64,000 bases of DNA from Rhodopseudomonas palustris (lineage in GTDB: Bacteria > Pseudomonadota > Alphaproteobacteria > Rhizobiales > Xanthobacteraceae). A model generated the notes under the pieces. The model was not told where the DNA came from. It saw nothing but the letters and a program-made list of their open reading frames with translations, and made no database searches. The position numbers were made by a program, and so were the translations under genes. The stretch is taken from assembly GCA_016215605.1 (NCBI GenBank), contig JACRJB010000024.1, forward strand, positions 83,512 through 147,511. Reading direction: 5' to 3'. The stretch's first letter is position 1, and each line of letters begins with the position of its first letter. This document shows positions 20,473 through 30,916 of the stretch, piece after piece.

Positions 20473-21573
20473 TTAGACCCGCGCCACCTGCATAACCAGA
20501 TCCGCCAGCCGGTCGGCGGCGTCGAGCCGGCCGACGGTGCGGGCGGCGGTGGCCATCGCGGTCAGCTTCGGCGGATCGGCGGCCAGCGCGGTGATCTCGG
20601 CGGCGAGCCGGTCCGGCGTGAAATCCGCCTGCACGATCCGAATCGCGCCGCCGGCGTCGGCCAGCACGCCCGCATTGGCGAACTGGTCCTGATCGATCGC
20701 ACCGGGCAAAGGGACCAGAATCGAGGGGCGGCCGATGGCGCCGAGTTCGGCAACAGTGCCGGCACCAGAACGGGATACCACGAGCTGGCTGGCGGCGAGC
20801 CGCGCCGGCAGATCGTTGAAGAACGGCGCCAGCTCGCAATTCAGCTTCAGCCGGTCGTAGACGGCGCGGACCCGCGCCATGTCCTCGTCGCGGACCTGCT
20901 GCGTCAGCACCACCCGTGCCAGCAACGCCGGATCGAGCTTCTCCAGCGCGCCGGGCACGATGTCCGCCATGACCCGGGCGCCCTGGCTGCCGCCGACCAC
21001 CAGCAGGCGCAGCGGCCCCTCGGCGTCGAGCGGCGTGAACCGCACCGCGGCGGCGGCGAGGATCGCCGGGCGCATCGGCGTGCCGGTCGTCGTCGTCTTG
21101 GCCGAGAGCGCGGGATCGCGGTCGAGCACGCCTGGCAGCGAGGTCGCGATCGCGCTGACGCGCTTCGACAGCAACCGGTTGGCGCGGCCCATCACCGCAT
21201 TGGCATCGTGGATCAGCGTCGGAATCCGCAGCGCGCTCGCCGCGAACAGCGGCGGCAGCGTCGGATAGCCGCCGAAGCCGATCACCGCGGCCGGCTTCAG
21301 CCGCAGCATCAGCGAAAGCGCTTTGGCGGTGCCGGCGCCGAGCATCGCGCCGGTGCGCGCCAGCGCCCACGGGGTGCGGCCCCGCACCGTCTCGCTCGGC
21401 ACCACGTCGATCATCTCGGCGGAGAACAGGCCGCTGTAGCGCATCGCGCGGCTGTCGGTGACGAGGCGCACCCGCAGGCCGCGCTTCATCAGCACGACGC
21501 CGAGCGCCTCGGCGGGAAACAGATGCCCGCCGGTGCCGCCCGCCGCGAGAAGAATGAGAGGCGCGTCGCTCAT
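20473..21573 (-). CDS. murG: UDP-GlcNAc: lipid I GlcNAc-transferase
   Basis: Converts lipid I to lipid II on the cytoplasmic face of the membrane. 366 residues, GT28 family. The N-terminal G-loop is [15 protein letters not shown] and the second is [29 protein letters not shown] replaces the usual HEQN; the C-domain has [10 protein letters not shown] and [22 protein letters not shown], which bind the UDP-GlcNAc donor. It starts 3 bp after the ftsW stop, so the two are cotranscribed. Confidence 0.97.
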   Translation of the reverse strand: MSDAPLILLAAGGTGGHLFPAEALGVVLMKRGLRVRLVTDSRAMRYSGLFSAEMIDVVPSETVRGRTPWALARTGAMLGAGTAKALSLMLRLKPAAVIGFGGYPTLPPLFAASALRIPTLIHDANAVMGRANRLLSKRVSAIATSLPGVLDRDPALSAKTTTTGTPMRPAILAAAAVRFTPLDAEGPLRLLVVGGSQGARVMADIVPGALEKLDPALLARVVLTQQVRDEDMARVRAVYDRLKLNCELAPFFNDLPARLAASQLVVSRSGAGTVAELGAIGRPSILVPLPGAIDQDQFANAGVLADAGGAIRIVQADFTPDRLAAEITALAADPPKLTAMATAARTVGRLDAADRLADLVMQVARV

Positions 21574-21576
21574 GGC

Positions 21577-22719
21577 CTACGCGTAGCTTCCTGCGGCCTC
21601 GATCGCATTGACCTCGGTCTTCGGCCGCTGCCGGGTCAGCGCCAGCATCATGCCGACGCCATAGGCCAGCGACACCATCGACGAGCCGCCATAGGAAATG
21701 AACGGCAGCGTCATGCCCTTGGCCGGGATCAGTTGCAGATTCACCGACATGTTGATCGCGGCCTGGATGCCGAACAGGATCGCCAGCCCGGACGCGGCGA
21801 AACGCGCGAACAGGTCGTCGGATTTGTAGGCGCGCGACAGCGTGCGCAGCACGATGAAGCTGAACAGCGCCAGCAGCGCCAGGCACAGCACGATGCCGAA
21901 CTCCTCGCCGGCGACGGCGAACACGAAGTCGGTGTGGCTGTCCGGCAGGCTGCGCTTGGCGATGCCCTCGCCCGGCCCCAATCCGAGCCAGCCGCCATTG
22001 CTGAACGCCTCGCTCGCCATGTCGACCTGGAAAGTGTCGCCCGAGGCCGGATTCATGAACCGCTTGATACGGCCGGCGACGTGCGGAACGAACAGATAGG
22101 CGGCGAACAGCCCGCCGGCGGCGGCGCCGGCGAGGCCGAATACCCAGATGATCCGCATCCCGGCGATGAAGAACAGCGCGCCCCACACCATCAGGATCAG
22201 CATGGTCTGGCCGAAATCCGGCTCCAGCACCAGCAGCGACACCAGCGTCAGCAGCAGCGCCATCGCCATCGAGGTCGCGGGCATTTCCGGGCGCCGCGCC
22301 GCTTCCGAGAACAGCCACGCCGCCAGCACCACGAAGGACGGCTTGGCGACTTCCGACGCCTGGATGTTGACGCCGAGCAGCGTGATCCAGCGCCGCGAGC
22401 CCTTCACTTCGGGCCCGAACATCAGGGTCGCGACGATCAGCACGATCGAGATCGCGAACACGATCAGCGCCGCGCGCCGGATCTGCCGCGGCGACAGGAA
22501 CGACACACCGATCAGCACGATCATCGACGGCGCCAGAAACAGCACGTGTCGATTGAAGAAATGGAACGGGTCGAGCCCGATCCGGGTGGCGACCGGCGGC
22601 GACGCCGCCAGCGACAGGATCACGCCCGCCAGCATCAGCGCGATCAGCGCCGCCAGCAGCACACGGTCGATGGTCCACCACCATTCGCTGAACGGGGTGC
22701 GTTGTTCACGAGAGATCAT
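21577..22719 (-). CDS. ftsW: Septal peptidoglycan polymerase FtsW (SEDS)
   Basis: A polytopic SEDS glycosyltransferase that polymerises lipid II together with FtsI. 380 residues, about ten TM helices. Visible family motifs: FFNRHVLFLAPS, PEVKGSRRWI, KPSFVVLAAW, LLVLEPDFGQTMLI, the periplasmic loop with FSNGGWLGLGPGEGIAKRSLPDSHTDF (key residues FSNGG, GLGPG and HTDF), and LPFISYGGSSMVS. The start is ATG 22719 (MISREQRTPFSEW); the frame stays open 34 codons upstream without support. A 351-bp repeat-filled gap separates it from murD. Confidence 0.96.
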   Translation of the reverse strand: MISREQRTPFSEWWWTIDRVLLAALIALMLAGVILSLAASPPVATRIGLDPFHFFNRHVLFLAPSMIVLIGVSFLSPRQIRRAALIVFAISIVLIVATLMFGPEVKGSRRWITLLGVNIQASEVAKPSFVVLAAWLFSEAARRPEMPATSMAMALLLTLVSLLVLEPDFGQTMLILMVWGALFFIAGMRIIWVFGLAGAAAGGLFAAYLFVPHVAGRIKRFMNPASGDTFQVDMASEAFSNGGWLGLGPGEGIAKRSLPDSHTDFVFAVAGEEFGIVLCLALLALFSFIVLRTLSRAYKSDDLFARFAASGLAILFGIQAAINMSVNLQLIPAKGMTLPFISYGGSSMVSLAYGVGMMLALTRQRPKTEVNAIEAAGSYA

Positions 22720-22833
22720 CGGCGATCCTGGGCCAAGGGTTCGCCCATTGGTGCGCCCACGTGGTTGCCAAGAGGTTAACGGAATGTGTGGCAATCGAGG
22801 TTGTGAACGGCTCCCGCACATTGCGTTCGGTGA

Positions 22834-22900
22834 ACCTCTCCCCGCCCTCTCGCGGGGAGAGGTCGGAAGTCACGCGCAGCGGGACTTCCGGGTGAGGGGC
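22834..22900. repeat. Palindromic repeat 'ACCTCTCCCCGC', copy 1
   Basis: A hairpin (ACCTCTCCCCGC with GCGGGGAGAGGT at 22834-22863) followed by a second arm ending in GGGTGAGGGGC. It lies in the 351-bp ftsW-murD gap (22720-23070) with an inverted copy at 23001-23058. Confidence 0.85.
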
Positions 22901-23000
22901 GAGGCACGGCCGATCAACAAGGAAAGCACATCCGGGGGCTATGCAGCGGAAGAGCCGGCGTGACCCGAGAGTTCAGCGCGCGTGGCAAATGCCGTGCCCG

Positions 23001-23058
23001 GCCCCTCACCCGCCCGGCTTCGCCGGTCGACCTCTCCCCGCAAAAAGCGGGGAGAGGT
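23001..23058. repeat. Palindromic repeat 'ACCTCTCCCCGC', copy 2 (inverted)
   Basis: Starts GCCCCTCACCCGCCCGGC and ends in a hairpin (CCTCTCCCCGC and GCGGGGAGAGG, 5-nt AAAAA loop). Relative to 22834-22900 it is reversed, so the two could pair over about 220 bp. Nothing else was recognised in this gap. Confidence 0.85.
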
Positions 23059-23070
23059 TAAGTAAGCGCC

Positions 23071-24471
23071 TCACACTATCGGCTTCACGCCGTCCAGCGC
23101 CGTCACCAGATCGCGAAACTTCGTCCCGCGGATTTCGAAATTGCGGAACTGGTCGAACGAGGCGCAGGCCGGGGACAGCAGCACTACCGGCTCGGCCACC
23201 CCCGCCATTGCGGCGTCGCGCGCCGCGGCCGGGACGGCGTTGTCGAGCGTCCGGCTGATCTCGTAGGGCACGCGCCCCTCGATCGTCGCGGAGAACTCCG
23301 CCGCCGCTTCACCGATCAGATAGGCCTTGCGGATGCGCGGGAAGTACTCGGCGAGGCTCTCGATGCCGCCGGTCTTCGGCTTGCCGCCGGCGATCCAGAA
23401 GATGTCGCCGAACGACGCCAGCGCCTTCGCGGTGGCGTCCGCATTGGTGCCTTTGGAGTCGTTGACGAACAGCGTCGCGCCCTGCCGGCCGACCTGCTCC
23501 ATCCGGTGCGCGAGGCCCGGAAAGCTGCGCAGCCCCTTCTGCAATACGTCGGCGCTGACGCCGAGCGCCAGCGCCGCAGCGGACGCGGCGGCGGCGTTCT
23601 GTGCATTGTGCAGCCCGCGCAGCGAGCCGATGCCGCCGAGCTTCGCGATCTCGCGCGACGCGCCGCCGGCGCTGCGCCGGATGGTCTCGTGATCGGCGCT
23701 GATGCCGTCCGCGAGCGGCTGCTTCACCGAAATCCGCACCACCTGCTTGCCGGCGCGCTCCAGCCGATCGGCGGCATCGCGGCCGAAGCCGTCATCGACG
23801 CCGATGATCGCGGTGCCGCCGTCCTGCACGCCGGCGACCAGGCGCTCCTTCACCGCGGCGTATTGCTCGATCGTGCCGTGACGATCGATGTGATCTTCTG
23901 TGACGTTGAGCAGGATGCCGACGCTCGGATCGAGCGATGGCGTCAGATCGACCTGGTACGACGACATCTCGATCACATGGACGCGGCCGGCGCGCGGCGG
24001 CTCCAGCGACAGGATCGCGGTGCCGATATTGCCCCCCATCTGGGTGTCGTAGCCGGCCTGCCGCATCAGATGCGCGATCAGCGCCGTGGTGGTCGACTTG
24101 CCGTTGGTGCCGGTGATGGCGACGAACGGCGCATTCGGCGCATGCAGCCGCCGCTCGCGGCAGAACAGTTCGACGTCGCCGATCACCTCGACGCCGGCGG
24201 CGCGCGCCTTCAGCACGCTCCAATGCGGCGCCGGATGCGTCAGCGGCACGCCCGGCGTCAGCACCAGCGCGGCGAAATTGGTCCACGGCAGATTGCGCAG
24301 ATCGGCGGTGATGAAATTGGCCTGGGCGGCTTCGACCATGCGGTCGAGATTGTCGTCGCAGGCGATCACTTCGGCGCCGCCGGCGCGCAGCGCATGGCAA
24401 CTCGCCAGCCCCGACCCGCCGAGCCCGAACACGGCGACGGACTGGCCCGCGAAGCAGGTGACGGGGATCAT
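23071..24471 (-). CDS. murD: UDP-N-acetylmuramoyl-L-alanine--D-glutamate ligase
   Basis: Adds D-Glu to UDP-MurNAc-L-Ala. 466 residues from ATG 24471 ([21 protein letters not shown]). P-loop [19 protein letters not shown], central-domain [12 protein letters not shown]-domain [20 protein letters not shown] and the tail [17 protein letters not shown] typical of MurD. Flanked by repeat-filled gaps on both sides (187 bp to mraY, 351 bp to ftsW). Confidence 0.97.
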   Translation of the reverse strand: MIPVTCFAGQSVAVFGLGGSGLASCHALRAGGAEVIACDDNLDRMVEAAQANFITADLRNLPWTNFAALVLTPGVPLTHPAPHWSVLKARAAGVEVIGDVELFCRERRLHAPNAPFVAITGTNGKSTTTALIAHLMRQAGYDTQMGGNIGTAILSLEPPRAGRVHVIEMSSYQVDLTPSLDPSVGILLNVTEDHIDRHGTIEQYAAVKERLVAGVQDGGTAIIGVDDGFGRDAADRLERAGKQVVRISVKQPLADGISADHETIRRSAGGASREIAKLGGIGSLRGLHNAQNAAAASAAALALGVSADVLQKGLRSFPGLAHRMEQVGRQGATLFVNDSKGTNADATAKALASFGDIFWIAGGKPKTGGIESLAEYFPRIRKAYLIGEAAAEFSATIEGRVPYEISRTLDNAVPAAARDAAMAGVAEPVVLLSPACASFDQFRNFEIRGTKFRDLVTALDGVKPIV

Positions 24472-24515
24472 GACAGACTCCCGATGAGCGTGCATGCCCT
24501 GCGAACGGAACGCCC

Positions 24516-24632
24516 GTCATCCCCGCGAAGGCGGGGATCCATACTCCCTGCGTTCACGATGGAAGCGCGCAGCTGAACACGTTCATACAAACGACCACAG
24601 GGGTTATGGGTCCCCGCCTTCGCGGGGACGAC
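24516..24632. repeat. Palindromic repeat 'GTCATCCCCGCGAAGGCGGGG'
   Basis: Inverted ends: GTCATCCCCGCGAAGGCGGG at 24516 and CCCCGCCTTCGCGGGGACGAC ending at 24632, with about 65 nt between. It fills the mraY-murD gap. Confidence 0.88.
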
Positions 24633-24658
24633 TCGTGGAGGGGTGCGCATCGCGTGGC

Positions 24659-25744
24659 TCACCGCAGCTTCAGCGTCGACAGGCCGGCGAGCGCCAGGAT
24701 CACGGCGATGATCCAGAACCGGATCACGATCTGCGGCTCGGTCCAGCCCTTCTGCTCGAAATGATGATGGATCGGCGCCATCCGGAACACGCGCTTGCCG
24801 GTCAGCTTGAATGAGGTCACCTGCACGATCACCGAGACGGCTTCGAGCACGAACAACCCGCCGATCACCGCCAGCACGATCTCGTGCTTCACCGCCACCG
24901 CGATCGAGCCGAGCATGCCGCCGAGCGCCAGCGAGCCGGTGTCGCCCATGAAGATCGAGGCCGGCGGGGCGTTGAACCAGAGAAAACCCAGGCCGGCGCC
25001 GAGCAGCGCGCCGCACAGCACCGCGAGTTCGCCGGTGCCGGCGACGTAGTTGATCTGCAGATAGTCCGAGAACACCGCGTTGCCGGCCAGATAGGCGATC
25101 ATGCCGAAGCTCGCCGCCGCGATCATCACCGGCACGATGGCGAGGCCGTCGAGGCCGTCGGTGAGATTCACCGCATTGCCGGCGCCGACGATCACGAAGG
25201 CGCCGAAGATCACGAAGTACCAGCCGAGATTGATCACCACTTCCTTGAAGAACGGGATCACCAGCGAGCTCGACAGCGACGAGCGGCCGAGCCACACCAG
25301 CGCGAAACACGCCGCGCCGGCGATGGTGAATTCGATCAGCAGGCGGGTGCGGCCGGAGATGCCGGCATGGGTCTGCTTGGTCACCTTCATGTAGTCGTCG
25401 TAGAAGCCGACGAAGCCGAAGCCGAGCGTCACCGCCAGCACGATCCAGACATAGGGATTGAGCGGATTGGCCCACAGCACGGTGCCGACCGTCAGCCCCG
25501 ACAGGATCATCAGCCCGCCCATCGTCGGCGTGCCGCGCTTCGACACCAGATGCGACTGCGGACCGTCGCTGCGGATCGGTTGTCCCTTGCCCTGGCGCAG
25601 CCGGAGATTGTCGATGATCCAGGGGCCGCACAGGAACACGAACAGCGCGCCGGTCACCACCGCGCCGCCGGTGCGGAAGGTGATGTAGCGAAAGACGTTG
25701 AACAACGGGAAAGAGCTGGAAAGGTCGATCAACCAATAAAGCAT
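24659..25744 (-). CDS. mraY: Phospho-MurNAc-pentapeptide transferase
   Basis: Makes lipid I by moving phospho-MurNAc-pentapeptide to undecaprenyl phosphate. 361 residues and ten TM helices. Signature residues: [19 protein letters not shown] (catalytic Asp pair), [30 protein letters not shown] and [15 protein letters not shown]. It starts 10 bp after murF, so it is cotranscribed with it. Confidence 0.98.
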   Translation of the reverse strand: MLYWLIDLSSSFPLFNVFRYITFRTGGAVVTGALFVFLCGPWIIDNLRLRQGKGQPIRSDGPQSHLVSKRGTPTMGGLMILSGLTVGTVLWANPLNPYVWIVLAVTLGFGFVGFYDDYMKVTKQTHAGISGRTRLLIEFTIAGAACFALVWLGRSSLSSSLVIPFFKEVVINLGWYFVIFGAFVIVGAGNAVNLTDGLDGLAIVPVMIAAASFGMIAYLAGNAVFSDYLQINYVAGTGELAVLCGALLGAGLGFLWFNAPPASIFMGDTGSLALGGMLGSIAVAVKHEIVLAVIGGLFVLEAVSVIVQVTSFKLTGKRVFRMAPIHHHFEQKGWTEPQIVIRFWIIAVILALAGLSTLKLR

Positions 25745-25754
25745 TCAAGCCGCC

Positions 25755-27194
25755 TTACACCGCAGCGTCGTCGCGCGCGGCCTTGTCGGGAAAGCGCTTC
25801 TCGAGCGCGGTGACAATCGTTTTCATGCGCGAGCCGAGCGAGCCTTTGATCATCAGCACGTCGCCGGCCCGCAGCGCCGCAACCACCTGGGATTCGAGCG
25901 CCGCCGCGTTCTCTGCATAGCCGCCCCGTCTGCCCGAGGAAAGTGCGTCCCACAGATTGCGCATCAGCGGGCCGCAGCAAAACACCAGATCGACGGCATT
26001 ATTCCGCACCGCCTCGGCGAGGCCGCTGTGCAGCTCCGGCCCGGTGGCGCCGAGTTCCAGCATGTCGCCGAGCACCGCGATCCGCCGCCCCTGCGGCCCG
26101 ACCGCGGCCTGGCCGAGCACGCCGAGCGCCGCAGCCATCGACGCCGGATTGGCGTTGTAGCTCTCGTCGATCAGCGTCGCCTCGCCGTGCCCGAGGTCGA
26201 GCGCGCGACGAACGCCGCGGCCGGCCGCGGGCGCCACCTGCGCCAGCGCCAGCGCCGCCATCGCCAGATCGGCGCCGACCAGTTCCGCCGCGGCCAGCAC
26301 CGCCAGCGAGTTCATCGCCATGTGGCGCCCCGGCATGCCGAGCTTGTAGGTGACGTCGCGGCCGAGGATGCTCGCATGCACCGCGGAGCAATCCGCATGC
26401 AGCGCGACGTCGAGCAGTCGCGCATCGGCTCCGGCGTCGGCGCCGAACGACACGATGCAGCCGACACCCGCGGTACGTGCGCTCGCGACCAGCCGCTCGA
26501 ACAGCGGATTGTCGCGATTGAGCACCGCGACGCCGTCCGACTCCAGCCCTGCGAAGATTTCCGCCTTGGCGTCGGCGATCGCCTCGATGCCGGAGAAAAA
26601 CTCGAGATGCACCGGCTCCACCGTGGTGATGATCGCCACATGTGGTCGGACCATCTTCACCAGCGGTTCAATTTCGCCGGCGTGGTTCATGCCGATTTCG
26701 AACACCGCGTAGCGCGCGCTCGCCGGGCAGCGCGCCAGCGTCAGCGGCACGCCCCAATGATTGTTGAACGACGCCACCGAGGCGTGGGTCTCGGCCTGCG
26801 CGCCGAGTACGCCGCGCAGCGCCTCCTTGGTCGAGGTCTTGCCGACCGAGCCGGTCACCGCGATCACCCTGGCGCCGAGCCGCGCCCGCGCCGCCCGGCC
26901 GAGATCGCGCAACGCCTCGAGCACGTCGTCGACCACCAGCAGCGGCGCATCGGCGGCGAAGGTGTCGCGCTGCGCCGTCTCCACCACCGCCAGCGCCGCG
27001 CCGGCCTTCAGCGCCGCATCGACGAAGGCGTGGCCGTCATGAACGTCGCCCTTGATCGCGAAGTAAGCGTCGCCCGGCGCCAGCGTGCGGCTGTCGATCG
27101 AGATGCCGAACACGTCGCGCGCCGGCGTGCCGCTGACGGCGGCGCGCATCGCCTCGACCATCGCATCCGACGTCCACAGCGGTGGTTTGCTCAT
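25755..27194 (-). CDS. murF: UDP-MurNAc-tripeptide--D-Ala-D-Ala ligase
   Basis: Completes the UDP-MurNAc-pentapeptide by adding D-Ala-D-Ala. 479 residues. The N-domain includes ISIDSRTLAPGDAYFAIKGD, the P-loop is VTGSVGKTSTKEAL, the central domain has FNNHWGVPLTLAR and FEIGMNHAGEIEPL, and the C-domain has LIDESYNANPASMAAAL and VLGDMLELG. The start overlaps the murE stop by 4 bp (ATGA), indicating coupled translation. Confidence 0.97.
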   Translation of the reverse strand: MSKPPLWTSDAMVEAMRAAVSGTPARDVFGISIDSRTLAPGDAYFAIKGDVHDGHAFVDAALKAGAALAVVETAQRDTFAADAPLLVVDDVLEALRDLGRAARARLGARVIAVTGSVGKTSTKEALRGVLGAQAETHASVASFNNHWGVPLTLARCPASARYAVFEIGMNHAGEIEPLVKMVRPHVAIITTVEPVHLEFFSGIEAIADAKAEIFAGLESDGVAVLNRDNPLFERLVASARTAGVGCIVSFGADAGADARLLDVALHADCSAVHASILGRDVTYKLGMPGRHMAMNSLAVLAAAELVGADLAMAALALAQVAPAAGRGVRRALDLGHGEATLIDESYNANPASMAAALGVLGQAAVGPQGRRIAVLGDMLELGATGPELHSGLAEAVRNNAVDLVFCCGPLMRNLWDALSSGRRGGYAENAAALESQVVAALRAGDVLMIKGSLGSRMKTIVTALEKRFPDKAARDDAAV

Positions 27195-28663
27195 GCTGCG
27201 CTCGCTGACAACGCCGCCGCAGCGGCTTCGTGATCACTGAAGGGCAGCACCGTGCCTTGCACGATCTGCCCGGTTTCATGGCCCTTGCCGGCGATCAGCA
27301 GCGCGTCGCCGGGCTGCAGCGCCGCAACCGCGGTGCGGATCGCCTCGGCGCGATCGCCGATCTCGCGCGCGCCCGGCGCGGCGGCGAGGATCGCGGCGCG
27401 GATCGCGGCCGGGTCTTCGCTGCGCGGATTGTCGTCGGTGACGATGACGCTGTCGGCCTGCTCCGCCGCGATCGCGCCCATCAGCGGCCGCTTGCCGACA
27501 TCGCGGTCGCCGCCGGCGCCGAACACCACGACGAGTTTTCGCTTGGCGTAAGGCCGCAGCGCCTGCAGCGCCTTCGCCAGCGCGTCGGGCTTGTGCGCGT
27601 AGTCGACGAACACCGGCGCGCCGTTGCGCGCGCCGACCAGATCGAGCCGGCCGGGAGCGCCTTCGAGATGATCGAGCGCGGCGAACACCGCGGCCGGATC
27701 GCCGCCGGTGCCGATCACCAGCCCGGCCGCGACCAGCGCGTTCTCGATCTGGAATTCGCCGACCAGCGGCAGATGCACCTGATAGCGCTGCCCTGCATGG
27801 TCGAGCACCAGCTTCTGCGCAAAGCCGTCGATCGACGCCTCGACCAGCCGGATGCCCTCGCCCGCGTCGCCGCCCCGGCCGATCGTGATCAGCCGCAGCC
27901 CGCGCGCGCGCGCCGCCTCGATCACCTCTGCCGAACAGTCGTGATCGGCGGAAATCACCGCGGCGCCGCCTGGGGCAACGAGATCGCGGAATAGCCGCAG
28001 CTTTGCCGCAAGGTAGTGCGCGACGGTCGGGTGGTAGTCCATATGGTCGCGCGACAAATTGGTGAAGCCGCCGGCCGCGACGCGGACGCCGTCGAGCCGG
28101 AACTGATCGAGCCCGTGCGACGACGCTTCCAGCGCCAGATGCGTGACGCCCTCGCGGGCGATGGCGTCGAGCGAGCGATGCAGCGCGATCGGATCGGGCG
28201 TGGTCAGCGAGCCGTAGACCGAGCGCGTCGGCGTGACCAGGCCGATGGTGCCGATGCTCGCGGAGGCGTGGCCGAGCCGCTGCCATATCTGCCGCGCAAA
28301 CGCCGCGACCGAGGTCTTGCCGCTGGTGCCGGTGACGGCGGCGATGGTCTGCGGCTGCTGCGGATAGAACCGGGCGGCGGCTCGCGCCAGCGCGCGGCGC
28401 GGATTGGCGAGGCGCACGAACGGCACAGCGAGCTCGGCCGCGGGCGGATGATCGCCGGCCACCGCGACGGCGCCGGCGGCGATCGCCGCGGCGATGAACC
28501 GCGCGCCGTCGGTCTTCGCCCCGGCCAGCGCGAAGAACACGTCGCCCGGCTTCACCGCGCGGCTGTCGACCGCGAGCCCGCCGACATCGAGATCGGCGGC
28601 CTCGCCCGGCAGGCCCTGCGGGCCGGGCACGGCGTCGTCGCTGAACAGATCGCGGAGCTTCAT
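27191..28663 (-). CDS. murE: UDP-MurNAc-L-Ala-D-Glu--meso-diaminopimelate ligase
   Basis: Adds the third stem residue. 490 residues. P-loop AVTGTSGKTSVAAFARQIW; substrate loop FTNLSRDHMDYHPTVAHY; the C-domain contains DDNPRSEDPAAIR, and DNPR is the signature of meso-diaminopimelate-adding enzymes, as expected for a Gram-negative cell wall. A 118-bp gap separates it from ftsI. Confidence 0.97.
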   Translation of the reverse strand: MKLRDLFSDDAVPGPQGLPGEAADLDVGGLAVDSRAVKPGDVFFALAGAKTDGARFIAAAIAAGAVAVAGDHPPAAELAVPFVRLANPRRALARAAARFYPQQPQTIAAVTGTSGKTSVAAFARQIWQRLGHASASIGTIGLVTPTRSVYGSLTTPDPIALHRSLDAIAREGVTHLALEASSHGLDQFRLDGVRVAAGGFTNLSRDHMDYHPTVAHYLAAKLRLFRDLVAPGGAAVISADHDCSAEVIEAARARGLRLITIGRGGDAGEGIRLVEASIDGFAQKLVLDHAGQRYQVHLPLVGEFQIENALVAAGLVIGTGGDPAAVFAALDHLEGAPGRLDLVGARNGAPVFVDYAHKPDALAKALQALRPYAKRKLVVVFGAGGDRDVGKRPLMGAIAAEQADSVIVTDDNPRSEDPAAIRAAILAAAPGAREIGDRAEAIRTAVAALQPGDALLIAGKGHETGQIVQGTVLPFSDHEAAAAALSASAA

Positions 28664-28781
28664 GGTCCTTCAGTCCGGTCGGCCGGTTCGAATGGGATTC
28701 CGCACGCAAACCGGGCTTTTAGCGCAAGCGCGCCCCGGCGCAACAGGACTGACGCAGCACCGCCCCGCGCGTCACGCGGCG

Positions 28782-30536
28782 CTATTGAGTCGCCTTCGAT
28801 GACGCCAGAATGAGGCGGTCGGGCGGCGGCAGATCGAACCGCGGCTCGATCCCCAGCAGCGGCGCGATTCGCTCGATCACCTTGCCACCGGTGGGCACGG
28901 CGTTCCAGCCCGAGGTGATGAAGCCGTGGGTCTCCGGCAGCGCCTTGGGCTCGTCCAGCATCACCAGCACCTGGTATTGCGGGTTGTCGGCCGGCAGCAC
29001 CGCGGTGAACGAGTTCAGCACCTGCTTCTTGGCGTAGCGGCCGTTGATCACCTTCTCGGAGGTGCCGGTCTTGCCGCCGATGTAGTAGCCCTTGGCGATC
29101 TGGTCCGCGGTCTTGGCGGTGCCGATCTCGGCGTTCAGCCGCATCAGATAGCGGATCTTGTCGCTGGTCTCTTTCTTGACCACACGCTTGGCCATCTTCA
29201 GCGCGTCTTCCTCGCTGCGCCGCAGGAACGTCGGCGGGATCAGGTAGCCGCCATTGACCATGGCGTTGATGCCCATCACCGCCTGCAGCGGCGCCACCGC
29301 GACGCCGTGACCGAACGAGATGGTGATGGTGTTGAGTTCGCCCCAGCGCTTCGGCACGATCGGCGAGGCGCTTTCCGGCAGCTCGGTGCGCAGCCGGTCG
29401 AGCTGGCCGACTTTCTTCAGGAACGCCTTGTGGGCCTCGACGCCCATCGACAGCGCGACGCGCGCCGCGCCGACGTTCGACGAATAGGTGAACACTTCGG
29501 ACAGCGAGATCGCGCGGCCCATGTTGTGGGTGTCGTGGATCGCGAACTTGCCGTAGTGCAGCGGGCCGCGCGCGTCGTACATCGTGTTCAGCGTCGCCTT
29601 GCCGGCGTCCAGCGCCATCGCCAGCGTCAGCGTCTTGAAGGTCGAGCCCATCTCGTAGACGCCGGTGGTGAGCCGGTTGATGCGGTCGGGGTCGTTGGCC
29701 TCGCGCGGATTGTTCGGATCGAAATCCGGCAGCGACACCATCGCCACGATCTCGCCGGTGCGGACGTTGGAGACCAGCCCCGACGCCGCCTTGGCCTTGT
29801 ACTTGTCCTTCGCCTTGAGCAGTTCGTCGCGCAGCGCGTGCTCGACGCGGATGTCGACCGCGAGCTCGACCGGCGTCTGCAGCCGGTCGGAGGCGAAGCC
29901 GGCGCGATGCAGATCGGCGAGGCCGTTGTTGTCGAGCCACTTCTCGATGCCGGCGATGCCCTGGTTGTCGATGTTGACGAGCCCGATCAGATGCGAGACC
30001 TCGGGCCCGGTCGGGTACACCCGCTTGTTCTCGCGCAGGAAGCCGATGCCGGGAATGCCGAGCTTCTTGATGTCGACCTGCTGCCGCGGCGTGATTTCGC
30101 GCTTCAGCCAGACGAAGCCCTTCTTCGACGCCAGCCGGTCGCGGACCTCCTGGGTTTCGAGATCCGGCAGCGTCGCGGTGAGCAGCTCGACCGCTTCGTC
30201 CTGATCGATGATGCGGCGCGGCTCGCCGAACAGCGACGGCGATTTGACGTCGGTGGCGAGGATGGTGCCGTTGCGATCGACGATGTCCGGCCGCGCGGTC
30301 GCGATCGCGTCGGACGCAGCGGTGCGCCGCGCGCCGTGGCTGTCGCCGAACACCGCGATCATCGACAGCTTGAACGCGATCACGCCGTAGACCGCGGCGA
30401 AGGCCAGCATCGCCAGGCCGACGCGGGCGCGCGCCTTGGCGTCGCGGTCGACGTCGCGGCCGTAGATCAGGCTGCGGATCAGCCGCTGGCGCCATTTGAC
30501 GTGATGGCCGACGAGGGGAACCGCGGGGTCGGTCAC
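28782..30536 (-). CDS. ftsI: Septal transpeptidase FtsI (PBP3, class B PBP)
   Basis: Crosslinks septal peptidoglycan in the periplasm. 584 residues from GTG 30536, which overlaps the ftsL stop (GTGA); the frame is open another 73 codons but that region encodes FtsL in another frame. A basic cytoplasmic tail, one TM ([19 protein letters not shown]), a pedestal domain ([17 protein letters not shown]), then the penicillin-binding domain with the active Ser in [11 protein letters not shown] in [12 protein letters not shown] and the KTG box in [11 protein letters not shown]. The beta-lactam target of the divisome. Confidence 0.96.
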   Translation of the reverse strand: MTDPAVPLVGHHVKWRQRLIRSLIYGRDVDRDAKARARVGLAMLAFAAVYGVIAFKLSMIAVFGDSHGARRTAASDAIATARPDIVDRNGTILATDVKSPSLFGEPRRIIDQDEAVELLTATLPDLETQEVRDRLASKKGFVWLKREITPRQQVDIKKLGIPGIGFLRENKRVYPTGPEVSHLIGLVNIDNQGIAGIEKWLDNNGLADLHRAGFASDRLQTPVELAVDIRVEHALRDELLKAKDKYKAKAASGLVSNVRTGEIVAMVSLPDFDPNNPREANDPDRINRLTTGVYEMGSTFKTLTLAMALDAGKATLNTMYDARGPLHYGKFAIHDTHNMGRAISLSEVFTYSSNVGAARVALSMGVEAHKAFLKKVGQLDRLRTELPESASPIVPKRWGELNTITISFGHGVAVAPLQAVMGINAMVNGGYLIPPTFLRRSEEDALKMAKRVVKKETSDKIRYLMRLNAEIGTAKTADQIAKGYYIGGKTGTSEKVINGRYAKKQVLNSFTAVLPADNPQYQVLVMLDEPKALPETHGFITSGWNAVPTGGKVIERIAPLLGIEPRFDLPPPDRLILASSKATQ

Positions 30537-30916
30537 TGCACGGCCTCCTTGGCCGGCAGCGAGCCGGTGACGATGTCGGGGTCGATCTTCTCGATCATCG
30601 AGGCGATCGGATCGGGGTCGTTCGGATTGACGATGCTCGGCGGACGCTCCGGCAGGTTCTTCAACTGGTCGAACTGGCGGGCCGCGATCGGCTTCACCTT
30701 GAGATGCCGCTCGGCGAGGCCCTGCAGCCGGCCGGGCGCGTCGAGCTTCGCCCATTCGGCGCGGAGCTGCGCGATCGCCTCGCGCTCCTTGCGGACTTCG
30801 GCATGGAGCTGCAGCACCTTCTCGGTGCGCACGGTCGACTCCATCTTGATCCGGTAGACATAGGCGGCGGCGAACACCAGCATGCCGATCACCGCCAGAT
30901 GGACGATGCGCATCAT
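30533..30916 (-). CDS. ftsL: Cell division protein FtsL
   Basis: A small bitopic divisome protein of 127 residues: one N-terminal TM ([20 protein letters not shown]) followed by a periplasmic heptad-like coiled coil ([20 protein letters not shown]) and a C-terminal Pro-rich tail. It is identified by topology, size and its exact place between rsmH and ftsI, since FtsL sequence is poorly conserved. It overlaps both neighbours by 4 bp, so the three genes are translationally coupled. The start is ATG 30916; ATG 30913 is also possible. Confidence 0.87.
   Translation of the reverse strand: MMRIVHLAVIGMLVFAAAYVYRIKMESTVRTEKVLQLHAEVRKEREAIAQLRAEWAKLDAPGRLQGLAERHLKVKPIAARQFDQLKNLPERPPSIVNPNDPDPIASMIEKIDPDIVTGSLPAKEAVQ

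Noticed and set aside
18768..22779. Long plus-strand frames antisense to murB, murC, murG and ftsW
   Set aside because: Same GC-driven artefact; they mirror essential, well-supported genes.
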